Below are positions 11,040 to 24,634 of a stretch of 64,000 bases of DNA, piece after piece (the first letter of the stretch is position 1; every line of letters starts with the position of its first letter). The stretch lies in NCBI GenBank assembly GCA_028023455.1, contig JAQFVV010012394.1:30084010-30148009 (forward strand). The letters run 5' to 3'. This stretch comes from Epiperipatus broadwayi. Its lineage: Eukaryota > Onychophora > Udeonychophora > Euonychophora > Peripatidae. Made by a program: the position numbers and the translations under genes. Under the pieces are notes generated by a model. It saw only the letters and a program-made list of their open reading frames with translations, ran no database searches and had not been told where the DNA came from.

Positions 11040-13540
11040 AGAAAAAATGGCAAATAGAGGTTTAGGTGAGAATATTCAGAAGAATAAAAGTAATATAAAA
11101 GTGAGAATTAGTAAACTTGTAAAAAAAGAGGGGGAAGATACGCAGAGAATATAAGTGTGCTATTAAAAACAAAGAAAGTGAAAAAATGTTAATGTTAAAT
11201 GGGAAAAGTATTTTTAAAAAAGTTGGCTAAAACAGATAATAATGTAGAGAATATATAATTAAATAGTAAATTGTTGGAGGATATTAATAAAAATGGAACA
11301 GATGGGTGTACAATTTTATAGAAATATATTAAAAGAAGGAATGTAGGAAGAGAAAAATAGTATTACTAGATAATGAGGAATAGTGTGTAACTCTAGAGAA
11401 GAATTAGAGACAATCTTAAATAAATATATAATGTGTATATAATGGATATAGAAAAGACGTTAGATGTAAAGGACCAAATGATAACAAACATGAAAGCATA
11501 TAGTAATGTAAATATTAGGTTTATAAAAATAAATTGAGTGAGGCAGGGAAGAAATTGAAAAGTGGAAACGCAAGAGGTTTAGATGGATGGGCAGCAGAGA
11601 TGATGATGAATTTAGGAAATAAAGCAAAATTAAACGTATTATTATGTTTTAATAATATGGCACAAAGATAATTTTTAAGTAGCTGAAATAATATAAGAGT
11701 AAGGTTACTATTTAAAAGAAGGGATGAGGATAATAGAAAATTAAACAATTATAGACTGATAGTGTAATCTCAGTGTTATATAAAGTTTTTGCATATATGG
11801 TGGCTGGAAGTTGCCACAAAATGGATTGGAAGAAAATAATATAATGGGAGAAATGCAAGGAGGTTTTTGATTGGTTGGCATATAAGGAATAGTTTATTTG
11901 TAGTCACACAACTTACAGATTTGTGTAGGAATACAGGTAGACAATTAAATATGGTCTTTATAAATAAAGGGAAGATATATGATAGAGTAAATAAGAATAG
12001 ATTATGGGTAAGTTTAGTAAATTTTGATATAGAATCTGTTAAAGTTAAAAATGGGGTAAGACTAAGGCAAGAATACTTATGTCACCTATTTTGTTTTTGT
12101 TATATTTGAGAAAAATGAAGAGCGCAATAGAAGGAGTAGGAAGAGGGGTAGAGACACCATTAATAGGTATCAAGGGAGTATATACATTATCAGGACCTTT
12201 ATTTGCAAATGATATCTTCTTGTGCACAATAAATAGGGAAGATATGGAAGTTATGCTGAAGCCATGCAAGGGTGGGTAAAAAGATGGGGATTAAATTTAG
12301 TGAAGAAAAATCAAAAGTAATGATGATAAATACTGGAGAAAAAAAAGAAAAGAAGAATTTTTATTGGGGGATATAAAGTTAATTGTGGTGATTGGGTATA
12401 ACTATTTGGGAATTGACTTAAATAATCAGAAAAATTGCTTGGATGAATGGAAGAAAAAATTGATAAATGAAGTAAAGAAAAGAAAGAGACTGATAAAGAA
12501 ATTAAGTGTTTTCATATCATAAATATGATGTAGCTAAAATTGTATCAAAGGTAGTGGCAGTAGCAGAGTTACTTTATGGTAACAATGTGTTACATGTTAG
12601 TAAAAAAAGATATTAGATTACATAGAAAAAGTACAAAGAGAAGTAGGAAGATGTGTATTAGATGCAAATGTGTGGACAGCAAAGGAAGCAATTCAATGAG
12701 AAATGGGGTGGTCAAGTTTTTATATGAGAGATGCAAAAAGAAAAATGAAAATGTTTGGTGGATTGCAGTTTATGGATAATAATAGAATAGCCAAAACAGT
12801 ATGTAATCGGGTTATGAGTAAAGGACAAGCAACAAGATGGGTGAGAAAAGTGATATGGTAAGCAGAAGATTTAGATAAAGAATTTATGACAGTATACTTA
12901 TAAAAAAAGAGTGGGATGATTGTGTTAGGAGAATTGTTGAGTGTTATAGTGGCTAGGGATGAGATAGAAGAATAGATGAATTAATAAAAAATAGGAAGTT
13001 GGAGAGATGTCAAACTAGTATGGAGAGTATAAAGAGTTTGAATATATATAGAAGTAAACAGAATATTATGTGTGAATTAATTTATGATAATAGCAAAGAA
13101 AGTAGTTTACTGTTTTAAGACTCGAATAGAATCTTAAGAAACAAGAGAATATACATATAAATGGATAAATATGGTGAATTAGTCTGCAAGTTATGTTTTA
13201 AGACATAGAAAATATAAGGCATCTGTTAAATGAATGTAAATGCATGCAAGCAGAAAGGGTATAAATAATGTTGTGTTAAAATAAATATAAATAAAGTGAA
13301 TTATATAGAAAATGGGTTGCTGGGTTTGGGAAAAGGTAAGGTGGGATTTAGATATAAAGGCCATAGAGTTGACATAGATTATGTTATGGAAATCAGATGG
13401 AGCAGGATAATGAAGAATATTGGAAAACTTATAGTGGGGAATGGAAAGGGAAAGTAAGATGGCTAATTTGTTTTATCTGGGCATAATTCCTGACTCTATA
13501 AAAGGAGAAGCTGCAGTGCATCACATCACATCACATCACA
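11040..13540 (+). mobile_element. 5'-truncated, heavily decayed copy 2 of the PHD-esterase LINE
   Basis: The left end aligns with copy 1 from about 5440 (AAATAGAGGTTTAGGTGAGA versus AAATAGGGTTTTAGGTGAGA) and the sequence stays collinear to the (CATCA)n tail at 13520-13540. The RT, thumb and CCHC regions can be followed in broken pieces, for example LFVVTQLTDLCRNTGRQLNM near 11890 and SPILFLLYLRKMKSAIE near 12080. Stops and indels occur throughout, and motif C reads FAND rather than FADD. This is the oldest-looking of the three main copies. Its 3' tail is the longest and cleanest (ACATC) array and defines the tail unit. Confidence 0.9.
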
Positions 13541-14349
13541 ATACTTGGAAATCATTATAATTTTACTCAATGTTATAATTATTTATCATTTATGTATTTT
13601 ACATACTAAATACAATTAGCTTTAAATATATGTGTAAATTATATAGAAGCACATCATCTCAGACATCAGACATCAACAAATATTTAAAGAAAGGTCAGAC
13701 TGTCCTTTTTTTCAAAATAGAAGTGGAGAACCTTTTCTGTCAAGGGCTCTTTGGTTATTTATAATAATGGTCTCTATTGTAACACTTCCACCAAGGCGAA
13801 GAACATATTGATTATTTATATGAAGTCATCATTGTATTTTTAAAATTTTATGAAGCCATCTTAAATGAAATTTTAAATATTAATGCTTTTATCAACCTGT
13901 AATGGAAGAAAAGATCTTGGCAAGGTTTATTTTAATCTTGGATAGCTTCTAATTTGAAAATGTAAACCAATTTAAATACTTTGGGAGGTTTATAAACAGA
14001 TGCCCTTAGGTTTTGAATGTATTCAAGCTTTAATAGCAACAAGTTTGCTATCACAGTATTTAAATAGAAGGGTTTTTTTTCTGGCAGGGGGTCAGAAAAA
14101 TCACAATGATACTTTTTAATGGTCAATAGGTTATAAGAGTATGGAAATTAAATGGGAACCCTATGACTATTTGATTGTTTGCCTTATATACCTCTAACTT
14201 CAATTAGCATTGTTAAGGGTCTGAGATACTATATGCCCAAGTGTAAAAATGACTGGTTTTCTCTCTCTAAGATACCTGTATTGCCATCATTGAATCAATG
14301 CATGTGTGATGTAGCAACATAAGTTAGCTATTTACTATAAAAATTGCAA
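13541..14349. other. Intronic DNA, nothing recognised
   Basis: This is the spacer between LINE copy 2 and MITE C1. I see no open frame of note, RNA gene or shared repeat. Confidence 0.55.
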
Positions 14350-14641
14350 GATGCTGTCACATCTGGATCACAAGTCATAATATGAAATTTGCATGTTCAT
14401 GCCTTAATCATCACAAATGATGCACTAACATTAAATTTTAGTTTATATTGAGTAAAAGTGTTATTGAAACTTTTGAAATGTTTTAGACAATGAATATCAA
14501 TGGTGCTGTAAATCACAAAAACATTTTCAAATGGTTTGGAATATTTAAAACAGCAGGAAGAGCACTGAAGATGATGAAAAAAGTTAGGAAACATACTGTC
14601 ACATTTCATGGCACACCTCATAATCCAGACATGCTAGCATC
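14350..14641. mobile_element. MITE family C, copy 1
   Basis: The ends are imperfect inverted repeats: the left reads GATGCTGTCACATCTGGATC and the right ends AATCCAGACATGCTAGCATC. A second copy at 50630-50911 shares both ends (CTGGATCACA, GACATGCTAGCATC) and GAAACA-ACTGTC near the right end. It is non-coding and about 290 bp. The superfamily is not determined. Confidence 0.5.
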
Positions 14642-15309
14642 TTAAAAGTTTTGTGGGAATAGCTAAACTATGCCTGTGCTACTCCTTAATAGAAGTATTG
14701 GATCAGAGATGGCACTGCAGGCATCATGGAAAGATAACTTTTTATATTTCCACTAAAACAAACTGTACACATTTCTAGAAATAATGGAGCCAAAATAAAT
14801 TAAGAGGCCAAAAACAATGGCTATCTATCACTGATCAAGATTCACTAGTGTGCACTATTTCTTTCACCATAACATTGCCACCTAACAATAAAATTTAGTA
14901 ACTAATAGATGTCAGATGATATTGCTTAATAAACCTCTACTCTATGCTTTATCATCAGGTATCTATTACTTATTAAAGATTACACTAGGTGTCATAGACA
15001 TGTTTATAGAAAAAAATATGGTGCTAAAATAGCAATGGGTAAGCTGATATCACATGACAGAAACAAAATAGTAAAATGTTATTGCAAAAATATCCTCAGA
15101 CAGAGAACTCACATACATTATGAATAATTGATTTATTTCTTTATTAGTATTGTTAGTTAGCTACTTCAGTGTCCCTATAATCTATTTATTTATATATTAA
15201 TCTATATATTCATCTGCATGTCTTCATCTAGAAATGCATCTACTATCCACATACTGGTTTATCTATTTACAAATCAATACATATAAATAACATGTGTACA
15301 GATACATAC

Positions 15310-15336
15310 CTTTTGGACCTGGGGGTCCCATTGGTC
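15310..15336 (-). CDS. Collagen exon (27 bp): three Gly-X-Y triplets
   Basis: On the minus strand a pyrimidine-rich tract and CAG acceptor precede the exon, and GTATGT follows it. The 27 bp read GPM GPP GPK with a split first glycine (G|GA) and a trailing G for the next split glycine. The upstream exon at 15418-15516 ends in the matching single G, so the reading frame joins perfectly across an 81-bp intron. Three perfect triplets with X/Y prolines confirm a triple-helical segment. Confidence 0.93.
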
Positions 15337-15417
15337 CTGAAAAATAAAACAAATGCTTAGACATTATATCTTTACAGGAAATCTTAATGGAAAACTCAAT
15401 TAATTTAGTAAACAAAC

Positions 15418-15516
15418 CTGGTTGTCCAGGTGGGCCTGGTGGGCCTGGAAGAGCTGATTCTCCATTATCACCAGGTATTCCATCATACCCAGGCTCCCCC
15501 ATCTTACCAGGATCAC
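15418..15516 (-). CDS. Collagen exon (99 bp): eleven triplets with one Gly-to-Ala break
   Basis: The exon is bounded by TTTTAG and GTTTGT on the minus strand. It reads (G)DP GKM GEP GYD GIP GDN GES ALP GPP GPP GQP (G), in phase 1 at both ends. The triplet ALP has Ala where Gly is required. This single break is tolerated in interrupted, non-fibrillar collagens but would be disruptive in a fibrillar one; it could also be an assembly variant. The donor is GT but not the usual GTAAGT or GTATGT. High local G+C and a run of conventional triplets make the assignment firm. The intron to the 27-bp exon is only 81 bp, in contrast to the 34-kb intron upstream. Confidence 0.95.
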
Positions 15517-16506
15517 CTAAAATATATTATAATTAATACAAAATAAATTGCATTAAATTTTTACACAGTGAATTGATAAATTATCTTTGCACTATTAATT
15601 AAAGGAGAAACCATTGTTTCTCAAAGATCAAGAATAGAATGAATTTACCTATCTATGGAGTTTGTGATCTTTTCAACATATAGAGTATATTTATTCATAG
15701 CCAGTGGGTGTATGTTTTCCTTATCTTAATAACATATGCATTACGCTAAAGTAAATTATTATAGTGCTAATTGTATCTACATATCTATAAAGAAAATGAC
15801 CACTATAAATGATTGATCTATCATCTAGCCACTGCCTTGGCAATATTACAATGTAGAAAAGCAATCTTTTATTGCATATATTCTCCAGTGTTATGGCTAT
15901 GAAAATAAATCAATTATTTACAGCAACAGTTGCTTCATTAGAATTAATTTTGAGTCTTTCATATATATATGAATAATCAACTAACATCTCTCAGACATGT
16001 TTATGTCAATCAAACTTAATGTCCATCAGCTGCCAAAAAGACCAGCTAAGATTATGTCAAGCTTAGAAAATCTTTTTCTCTTTAAGTAGGCCCACAATAC
16101 TCCACTTAACATTACAAAGTTTGAACTAATGAACATAAATTTTATTGATATAATTTAATTAAAACTAAAATTCATGTTCAAATTTTAATATTAAATTGAG
16201 TGTTGCAGATCTATTTAAATAGAAACTGAATTATTACATATGGCATAATCACAACTGGTCTCCTGAGAAGTTGATGATATAAGGTTTGATAGACACAAAA
16301 AACCTGCAAGAAGTTAATTGATTTTATATAAAAAAATGTTACTGTATGCAAGTCCGCAAATTCATATAAATTTTTATACAGGGTGTAAATACATAACATT
16401 AATAGATTATATATACACATATATTCCATTATAATAAAATATGATAAAAGAAGTACTAATATATATATATTAAAACAAAATAAATGTCCGCTAATATCAA
16501 TAATAT

Positions 16507-16895
16507 AATAACGAAACTTAAATATATTCCAAACAACGGTAAACAATTTATAATACAATATAAATAAAAACTCATAAAGAAATATTTTCGATTATATTCA
16601 TAATCATTTTCAACTCAACTTTCAAAATGGAATCATCTATTACCAACTGGAAACACATGTCGATTTAAATATCCCACAATTCATTAATCCTAACATTTGC
16701 TGACTGTCTGTTTATTATCGTATTTTTATACCTACTAATAAAAACTGCCTCTTTAATTTTTCTTTTTTCATTATCTCTCTCTTGGCCTAAAATTTTTATT
16801 TTATTTATATCAAAATTAAACTTAAAATTACAATTTCTATCATATTGTATTATAAATTGTTTACCATTGTTTGGAATATATTTAAGTTTCGTTAT
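16507..16895. repeat. Inverted repeat, arms about 55 bp, MITE-like
   Basis: The left arm (ATAACGAAACTTAAATATAT..., to about 16562) is the near-perfect reverse complement of the right arm (about 16842-16895, ending ATATATTTAAGTTTCGTTAT). The 280-bp interior is non-coding. Near-perfect arms suggest a fairly recent palindromic MITE or a template-switch duplication. A minus-strand open frame over the left arm (16211-16558) is not supported. Confidence 0.75.
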
Positions 16896-19800
16896 TTATA
16901 TATATATATAAACAGTTTTGCAAATAAGACCCACAGATTAAATCCTCTCTTTATTATATTTTTTTAAATAGATAATCTTTTATAAGAGAACATAATATTC
17001 ATTCTTAATGATTTCATATTTTCTTGATTTTTCAAGTAAAATTACATATTATATATTGAAATAGATGCTGTTCTATCTCAATTTATAATTTATATTTAAA
17101 AATATAGTAGTTGGCAATTGTAAATTAAAATTCAGGTATCATTAATTAAATTAGATTTTTAAAACTAAATTTAGGTTTCTATCATAGCCACACCCACCCA
17201 TCTCTAAAGCTCTGTGCTTAAAATAAAACAGCCAATTTTATTAGTTCCAAAACGTTAAAGAAAATAACTTATTAACTAAATAAATATGTTTTTAAAAAAA
17301 TTATATTATAGAATCATAGCTTAATTAATTATTAATTAAGAAAATTTTGTTCAAATAATATCTTATTATTGATTGAAATTCACAGAAAAGTAATTTCTTT
17401 TAAGTTTTGTTTTATGTTTTGGGAATGTTTTAAATTACAATTAAACAATTTTAGGTATCAATATGATTAAACACTTCTATTAACACCCTGTTTACTTATC
17501 TAAAGAATTGCAGAAGTGTGGGTGATTTAACACAATTACTGATTTATTTTATTAAAAAAGAAAGTATGATTTTCAAAATTAATAATGATGTAAAAGAGCT
17601 GACTCATAAATAATTTTGTCTCCGATCTTTTATCACACTCTCTCTGCTCACCATCCACCACCTGATTCCTTACAACAGGAAATACAAGAAACCTCTGCAG
17701 TTGTTGAACTAATAAGTATGTGGAGCTAAGTAGCCACTATAAGAACTTCATTACAGAAGTATTAAACCTATGGTCATCAGAATGTTGAACCTGCTTTCTG
17801 AATTTGATCCAATACTGTACTAATTTACTTCATGTATATTCAATTGCACACAAACAGGCTCACTTCTCAACAATAAAACTTTTAAAGGACACAACAACTG
17901 GGAATGTCAAACCCGATTTTCACCAGTATTTGAAAATTGTTAACTAGATTTATTAGTAAAAATTATCAAAGAGCTTTCTTTTCACCAGCCCCTATAGGAA
18001 AATGTATGTATGTAAAATAATTATATCTTTATAGAGGTACAATTTCTTCTCAGTTGCATATTGGATTTAAGGCAACTAGTTTATTTACTTCAAAATGCTA
18101 GTTACCAAGCCATTAATACATAGAGATATTGGACAAATTATAATATAATTTGTATGATTTTATATATTTATTTTATTTATCATGTTATTCTAGTTTTAAT
18201 ACTTCAATTTATAATACCTGATTTAGTTTTATATATATATATATATTGTAATATGATTTTAAATATTCAAGATAAAAGAAAATTAGTTTTGCTTTTTAAG
18301 TTTTTTTTCTTCAGACCTAAAGAATTTTAAATAACAGATATGATTTTAATAATCAAAATTTAGTTTTAAAATGATCAACATTTACTTTAAATAAATATCA
18401 TCTCAATCTTTCTTTGACAATTAATCTGTTTTAAAAGAATATAAGAAAGATTTAGTTTTTCAATAGTTTAAAAAATGTATCATTCTGAAGCTATTCCAAG
18501 AATTGCTTAAACAATGTATATCAGTGTAAAATAAGTCAAGATATGTGCGTTTATCATAATGTGTGTACATATATAAATAGTTTAATAAGCTGATTTTAGT
18601 GTGTTTAAAACATTGGGGTAGTTTACTATTTATTTTGATGGTTTCATGTTGTAACTGTACATGTTACATGGCATCCAATAACATAGTGGGTGTTCACAAA
18701 TATATATAAAGTTGAAAGAAAAAATAGAAATAAAGACAGACAAAAATTTTGTAGATATTTTCTACATTTATGGAGTAATAATAATCAGTTTAAATAATTC
18801 TGAATTTAAAATAAAATGTCATTATGAAATAAATATTTAAAAAGATCTAATAAATATTTTCATTGAATTCTGATTTTGAAATTCAAATACAAAGAGGTCA
18901 AACTGATAATTGTAAAAATTTATATTATTTTTGAAATCTTTTAATTAATGATTGTATACAATTCTCTATGTAAGAAATAACATGTAAATCAGACCTTTGG
19001 TAAAATTTCAAAGTTGCTTCTGAAAAGACTAGTGATCTTTTTGAAAAGATAAGAAAAAAAAGTGTTTTTTTAATTAAATGTGTTTTTATCACCCTGATCT
19101 AAGATTATAAAAGGGTTGGATTAAAAAGATTATTTTAGTCTGGTTTTTAAATTTTGGCTAATATTTTTGTAAAAGGTAGTTGCAGTTTGTTGGTAACTGT
19201 AGCAGAGAGTGGCAACAATAAAACTAGGTGCAGAGATGGCTAGCAAAGTTATGCAAAAAACTGAGTGGACATGTAATAATGCAAGGAAGCAGCTGTTCTA
19301 CAGTTCAATGGGGGAGTAACCTTCACTTCATATGGAGGAAAATGACCCACTTCTTTGTGTTGAAATTTATAGCTATAGATGTGTGCTAAGAAGTCAGCTT
19401 CTTGCTGGAAATGTATGAAATCCATGAGTTTGCTGGACTGAAATATATAAAATCCTAGACAGAAGGGAACTGATTGAATGCTAACATATCTGATTATGCC
19501 TTTCCTGATGCTGACAATTACCTGGACTGGTCCCCATCAAAAGAAACCATCAGTTTGATAAAGAAGTAATTACACATATGCTGCTGTCTACATGCTGAGA
19601 AGCACCAATAAATGTATACACAAAAGTGTGTTTTTTTAAATAATTCATTTAAAAGACATTTTAAAATTTCTGCATTTAATTTGAAGATATTATGATTAGT
19701 TAAATGCGACTTGTGGTAGCATTATATATATTAACAAAATTTTAAATGATTTCTTTGGTCTGAAGTGACATTTTTACAAGTTAGAGATATATAAAATGAT

Positions 19801-21948
19801 TTTATTTTTCATTTATTTTAAAAAAACAGACATTTTAAAAGTGGAACAAATTCAAATAATTTTGCTTGGATTTAAAAAAATCTAAAAGCCAAAGATTAAT
19901 ATATGATTCTATAGCCTAAATTTAAAGATGTTCATAAATTAGTCAATCAAAATAGTTACCAGTTGAAAACTGGTTTTATTTTATTTTTTAAAAAAGAGAG
20001 AAAAAAGAAATATGTATTAGAGTTTTAATAGCTGATTCAAGTTGTATTTTATATATTACACATGCATATGTGGATTGTATATACTCTTAACATTAACCAG
20101 GGAATAAATTATGGAAAGTATATTTTGAATATAATCTTATTCCTGTGTTAAATTAAAATATAATATAAACATCAATGTGCACATACATCCCTATGTACAC
20201 AACATATATGTTAAATCAAGAATTAATTACATATTATAAAATTAATAATTTTATTGTAACAAAAATGAAATATATGATGTAGACATTAGTGTGCATTTGC
20301 AATTCAATACACACACACGTGCCTGTTCAATATGTTATTGAATATGTATAAAACTAAATTTCATTTATAGATTATGACAATTTAAATATTTTATATTAAA
20401 TAATAAATTACCCCATACATTGTTGTGATATGTATAACTTGGTATGAGATATTTTTATTATTTATTTAAAATGATAATCATTATTGTATTTTAAATTTCA
20501 ATTCAAATATATTCATGTAATAGTAAAATATATATCTGTGCCCCCATATGGAACATATATGTAAAACATAATGTAATAATTTGAATTGTGTATAGTTATT
20601 AAAGTATAGTAATTTTGTAAATCACAAATGTGATAATTTTTATTGTAAAGACCTTAATGTCATTTTTTTATTGTTTTTAATAAACTTGTATTTCTTTATT
20701 AAAATTATTCCAGTGAACTTAATTCTCTAGATCACAATGCAGTAAAGGAGCTTATGTTCTCTGTGCTAGATTCATGCATAATGGCCTGATATATGAAAGG
20801 AGATGCATTTAGTGCATAAGGAACATCTATTATGATTGATAGATCCTAGTTGGGACATAAGATTATATTCTTTAAAACCCCTGCACTACATTTTATTTAG
20901 TTTAGTCCTATTAGGAATTAAATTTATAGTTGCCAGTACATTAATGGTACTAAGTGGCCAGAGCATTAAAGATGATCGGCATGTTTTAATGTCCCAGCAT
21001 TATAATTTTTATGGTTGTATATTCTAATGGATCAGAACTTAGTTTTTGTATCCAAATTATATTTAAATAAATACAGCAAGCTCACAAATGCTCAATAGTT
21101 AGTCTGGTCTACAGTAGACCCATTTCAAATCTGGTCACCAGATTGATAATTTACTTTTATTGATGGATCATTCATGATGATGAATGGTTATTTCTTTTGA
21201 GAAATTTTCATATAATTACCTTTACTTATTGATAATGCAGGTGATAAATAGCCAATGATAATCATGGTTGCTATGAGGAGTAACTAGGTTGTTCACATAG
21301 AGACCTCATTGATCTCATGCTCTTAATATATAGCATTGCTTATATATTTTGCTATTAAACATACCTTTAATATCTTACTTCTAATTTACTTTAAATCATC
21401 CATTAATATCTTGAATAGCTTACTTTAATATCTTTTATATCTTAAATATAATATTTAATTTTGAAATTTTGTTTATTTCAGGATAATTTGCTACAATCTT
21501 ATTTCCATTGGGAAATTCTATTCTGTTATAATAGATACAACTGAAATCAAAGATTGGTGCATGAGCATTTTAGATAGTGATCCTATAAATATTTTATTCA
21601 CTGCACTTGAATTTTGTATATGTTTATTTGCTTCCCTGTGATATATATTAGTTCCGCTTGAGGTATTCACAAATGACTTTGTTTTGTTTCAGGTTTAGAG
21701 ATCGCTCCCTGTGAATTTGAATTTAATTTGTACTCCAGATTGTTAGAGGGTATTTATCATATTGTTTTCTTTTATTGCAGTATAGAGATTAAATACGTAG
21801 TGTATAGGTCTAATTTAGTAATAGCTTACAGGTTGTGAACATTTAAAGTTAATGCAAGTTTTATTATTGCCTATTCTTTTAGATCAATAGAAAATAAATG
21901 TGCACATCTTAACTCACCTAATGCATGTCTAACAGAATCAGAATAATA
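16896..21948. other. About 5 kb of intronic DNA with no recognised element
   Basis: Very A+T-rich with short AT dinucleotide runs (about 16897, 18229). A G+C-richer patch at about 19190-19600 (GGCAACAATAAAACTAGGTG onward) stands out slightly but has no coding or repeat signature I recognise. The open frame at 20836-21027 has no domain. Confidence 0.5.
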
Positions 21949-22220
21949 CAGAGGCAAAACTCTTCATACAGTAGTGCCAGTCAGTGCAAACCAGAATAAT
22001 CAATGTATACAAGAATGTTTGTGCATAAAATCCCAATCTAGTGCCTATTCATCTAATATCCTTAGGCTCTTCACTGATAAAAGCCACAAGCTAGGAATTA
22101 TTCTGGGGATATTGGATAAGAAGGCACTAGATAGAAATTTTGTGCACAAACTTTCTTGCATCTATTTATTATTCTGGCTTGCACTGAGTGGCGCTACTCT
22201 TTGGAAAAATTTGCCTCTGT
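21949..22220. mobile_element. MITE family A, copy 2
   Basis: The inverted ends are well preserved: the left starts ACAGAGGCAAA and includes AGTAGTGCCAGTCAGTGCAA; the right includes TTGCACTGAGTGGCGCTACT and ends TTTGCCTCTGT. The inner arms also match (GTGCATAAAATCCC versus its complement near 22140). The open frame at 21974-22291 spans it but is just translated MITE. It is the best copy for defining the termini. Confidence 0.75.
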
Positions 22221-23096
22221 GTCAAACAGCTTGTGTAAGCATAAAGAATGATGATTGTGTGATGTTTAGTAATTTAGAATCAGATAAGTAATAGTGTTAC
22301 TTAATAATAGTTTTCAGAAATGACACAACATTGTAATGTAAATGCAATATATGACAACATAAAAGGCACAATTTCAATTGATATACATTTGTGTAATATA
22401 TTGAACTATTAATAAAATATTTTGTTTGTTATTAGATCAGTTTTACTATTTATTTACTGTTGTTGAATCTGCCCATTGATGTTTCTACAGAATCTCTATT
22501 CTCTGTGATCTAGAGACAAGTTTAGATATCTATATGGCATAGGTGTGAAGGCATTTATAATTAATATTCTCATTCATAAATTCTCATATTCTAAGCTATA
22601 TGTCTGGTATCACCTTCAGGTGTTGGGTATTGATGTGCCTACTGTATATTGCAATATATAAAATGTCCATTAATAAAAATGATCAATTATAACAGTGATA
22701 ATACATTTTATAAAGGGTTATAATAAACCACACAAATACATCCAATTGATTTCTTAATCTTCTTCAACAATTTAATTCAAATTTAGTGGAAGTAAACATG
22801 ACCATATCATTCCCCAACATTTATTAATTTTAACATTATCACGTTATCTATTAATTAAAAATATTCTTTCTATTCATCAAAATTGTTTCCTTAATTTATC
22901 TTTTATTGTGATTTCTTTCCTCATGAAGAATAAACAGGTGCTAATGTTAAAATTCAGGAATCTTGGGATATGGCATGATGATGTTTAACTGCACTAAATT
23001 TGGATTTAAATGATTTTCACTTGAAGAAGGTTAAGAAATTGTTTTTTTTTTTAATTATTTACAAAATATATTATGACCATTACTTTCATGGATAAG
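22221..23096. other. Intronic DNA, nothing recognised
   Basis: Non-coding spacer between MITE A2 and the first RTE relic. No feature was identified. Confidence 0.5.
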
Positions 23097-23395
23097 AGAA
23101 CAACAGGTGTTACTGACATTGTTGAAAGAATTAAAAGACTGAAGTGGAATTGGGTTCAACATATTATTAGAAGAGATGATAATAGATAGACAATTGAAAT
23201 CTTAAACTGGATTACAAGAAATTATAAAAGACTCAAAAAGAGACCACATATGAGATGGATGGAAGAAATAAGTAAGTGTGCATGAGTGAGGTGAAGAAGA
23301 GCGGCTAGAGATTGGAGACGATTGATTGAACTTGGAGAGACCTTTGTCCTGCAATGGATTATTAATGGTTGACAATGATGATGATGATAATCATC
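23097..23395 (+). mobile_element. RTE-type LINE, 3'-terminal fragment
   Basis: The sequence is collinear with 61537-61818 of the best RTE copy: ACAGGTGTTACTGACATTGT, AAGACTGAAGTGGA, AGAAGAGATGATAATAGAT and AACTTGGAGAGACCTT are shared. It ends in the same ATGATGATGATGAT tail. The protein has stop codons, so it is a dead 5'-truncated insertion. Confidence 0.88.
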
Positions 23396-23744
23396 TTTGT
23401 AATTCATTATTTTTATTGCAATATATATACATAATGTTTTGAGCATAACCTATTGCAATTGTTTAGATATAATTAAACTGCCCCCTAGTGTCAGCAGATG
23501 ACATTTAATGTTAAAGGTAAAAGAGAATTATATATAAGTCTAACTGATGGAGTCTAGTTTTTAATATTTTTTCTTCCAATATCTGAAGATGTATATTTGA
23601 AATGGAATAGAAGAAGTGTTATTTATAAAAGTCTAAAATATAAAAACAAACAAACAGGTATGAAGTAAAAAAAATAGATTAACATGTACAAAAAAATTAT
23701 ATATTTAAACTTTGAATTAAATAACATGACGATTATTTAAATCA

Positions 23745-24445
23745 TCTAGATTTTGCAGACATGGTATTATTTCTTCAAATAATGCTTTAGAGTTTAAGAA
23801 ATGTTATAAGAGTTATCAGATGAAAGCAAAAAAGTAGGACTTAAAATAAATGCTAAAAAGATTAATATTAAATGGATTTTCAGAAAACAAAAGTAAAGGT
23901 TGATAATAAAGAATTAGAAGAAGTCAACAACTATTAGTACCCTGGTCTGAGATTACTAATACAAATGTAAACATATTGAATATAATTAATCATGGAATTA
24001 ACCTTAAAGTGCTTTTGATAGAAATATATTAGTATTAAAAGGGAATATGCCCGTGTTTGGAAAGGGAAGTTTCTAATATTGTGCATTTCTTATTTATGGA
24101 TCTGAAGAATTGACCTTTTACCTCAAGAGTGAAACATCATTCAATAAAGAAACGTATTTCAGGGTGACAAGAAGAGATGAAAAGTGAAATGCTTGGGTGA
24201 GAGAACAAACAAATATTAATGATTTCATTCCAAACATAAAAGAACTAAAGAGGAGGTAGGCTGGACATATTAGTAGAAAAGCTTAAACTTGAACTTTTAA
24301 ATGGAATCCCAGAAGATGGTAAATAACTTAGAAGGAAACTACATTAAGTTCTTGATATGTTGTGAAGAAGGGAGACTAGTGAATAAAAAAACTGGATTCA
24401 ACTTGAAAATACATATTCTGCAGTGGAATGGTGATAGTTGAAAAT
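23745..24445 (+). mobile_element. RTE-type LINE, decayed C-terminal half
   Basis: The fragment starts inside RT motif C: TTTTGCAGACATGGTATTAT versus TTTTGCAGATGATGTAGTTG in the best copy, so FADD has become FADM. It then follows through the thumb (GTAGGACTTAAAATAAATGC) to TGCAGTGGAATGGTGATAG. It carries many indels and is more diverged than the neighbouring fragment at 23.1 kb, so the two are separate insertions or pieces of different age. Confidence 0.8.
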
Positions 24446-24483
24446 GAAAATTTCTTTCATCAGGTTTTAATCGTTAAACGTTT

Positions 24484-24634
24484 TTAGAAAAATTCAAAAT
24501 GTATTTAAACTTTCCAAACACATTTAACTTTTAGTAATAATACACAGGTTAGTACAGAATACAATGATTCAAGTGGTGATATTCATCTATCCTTTTCAGG
24601 TGTTACGTTGACAAAGATAATACTAGCATGGTAA
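24484..24634. repeat. Dispersed repeat D, copy 1
   Basis: About 150 bp are shared with 48549-48702: a common start (TTTAGAAAA...), CATTTAACT-TTAGTAATA, ACAGGTTA, a C/T-rich CAGGTGTT block and ACTAGCATGG at the end. It is non-coding. The pyrimidine tract plus CAG looks like a splice acceptor, but no exon follows it. Confidence 0.5.

Noticed and set aside
21974-22291. 105-codon open frame
   Set aside because: It coincides with MITE A copy 2, and the other three copies do not keep the frame.
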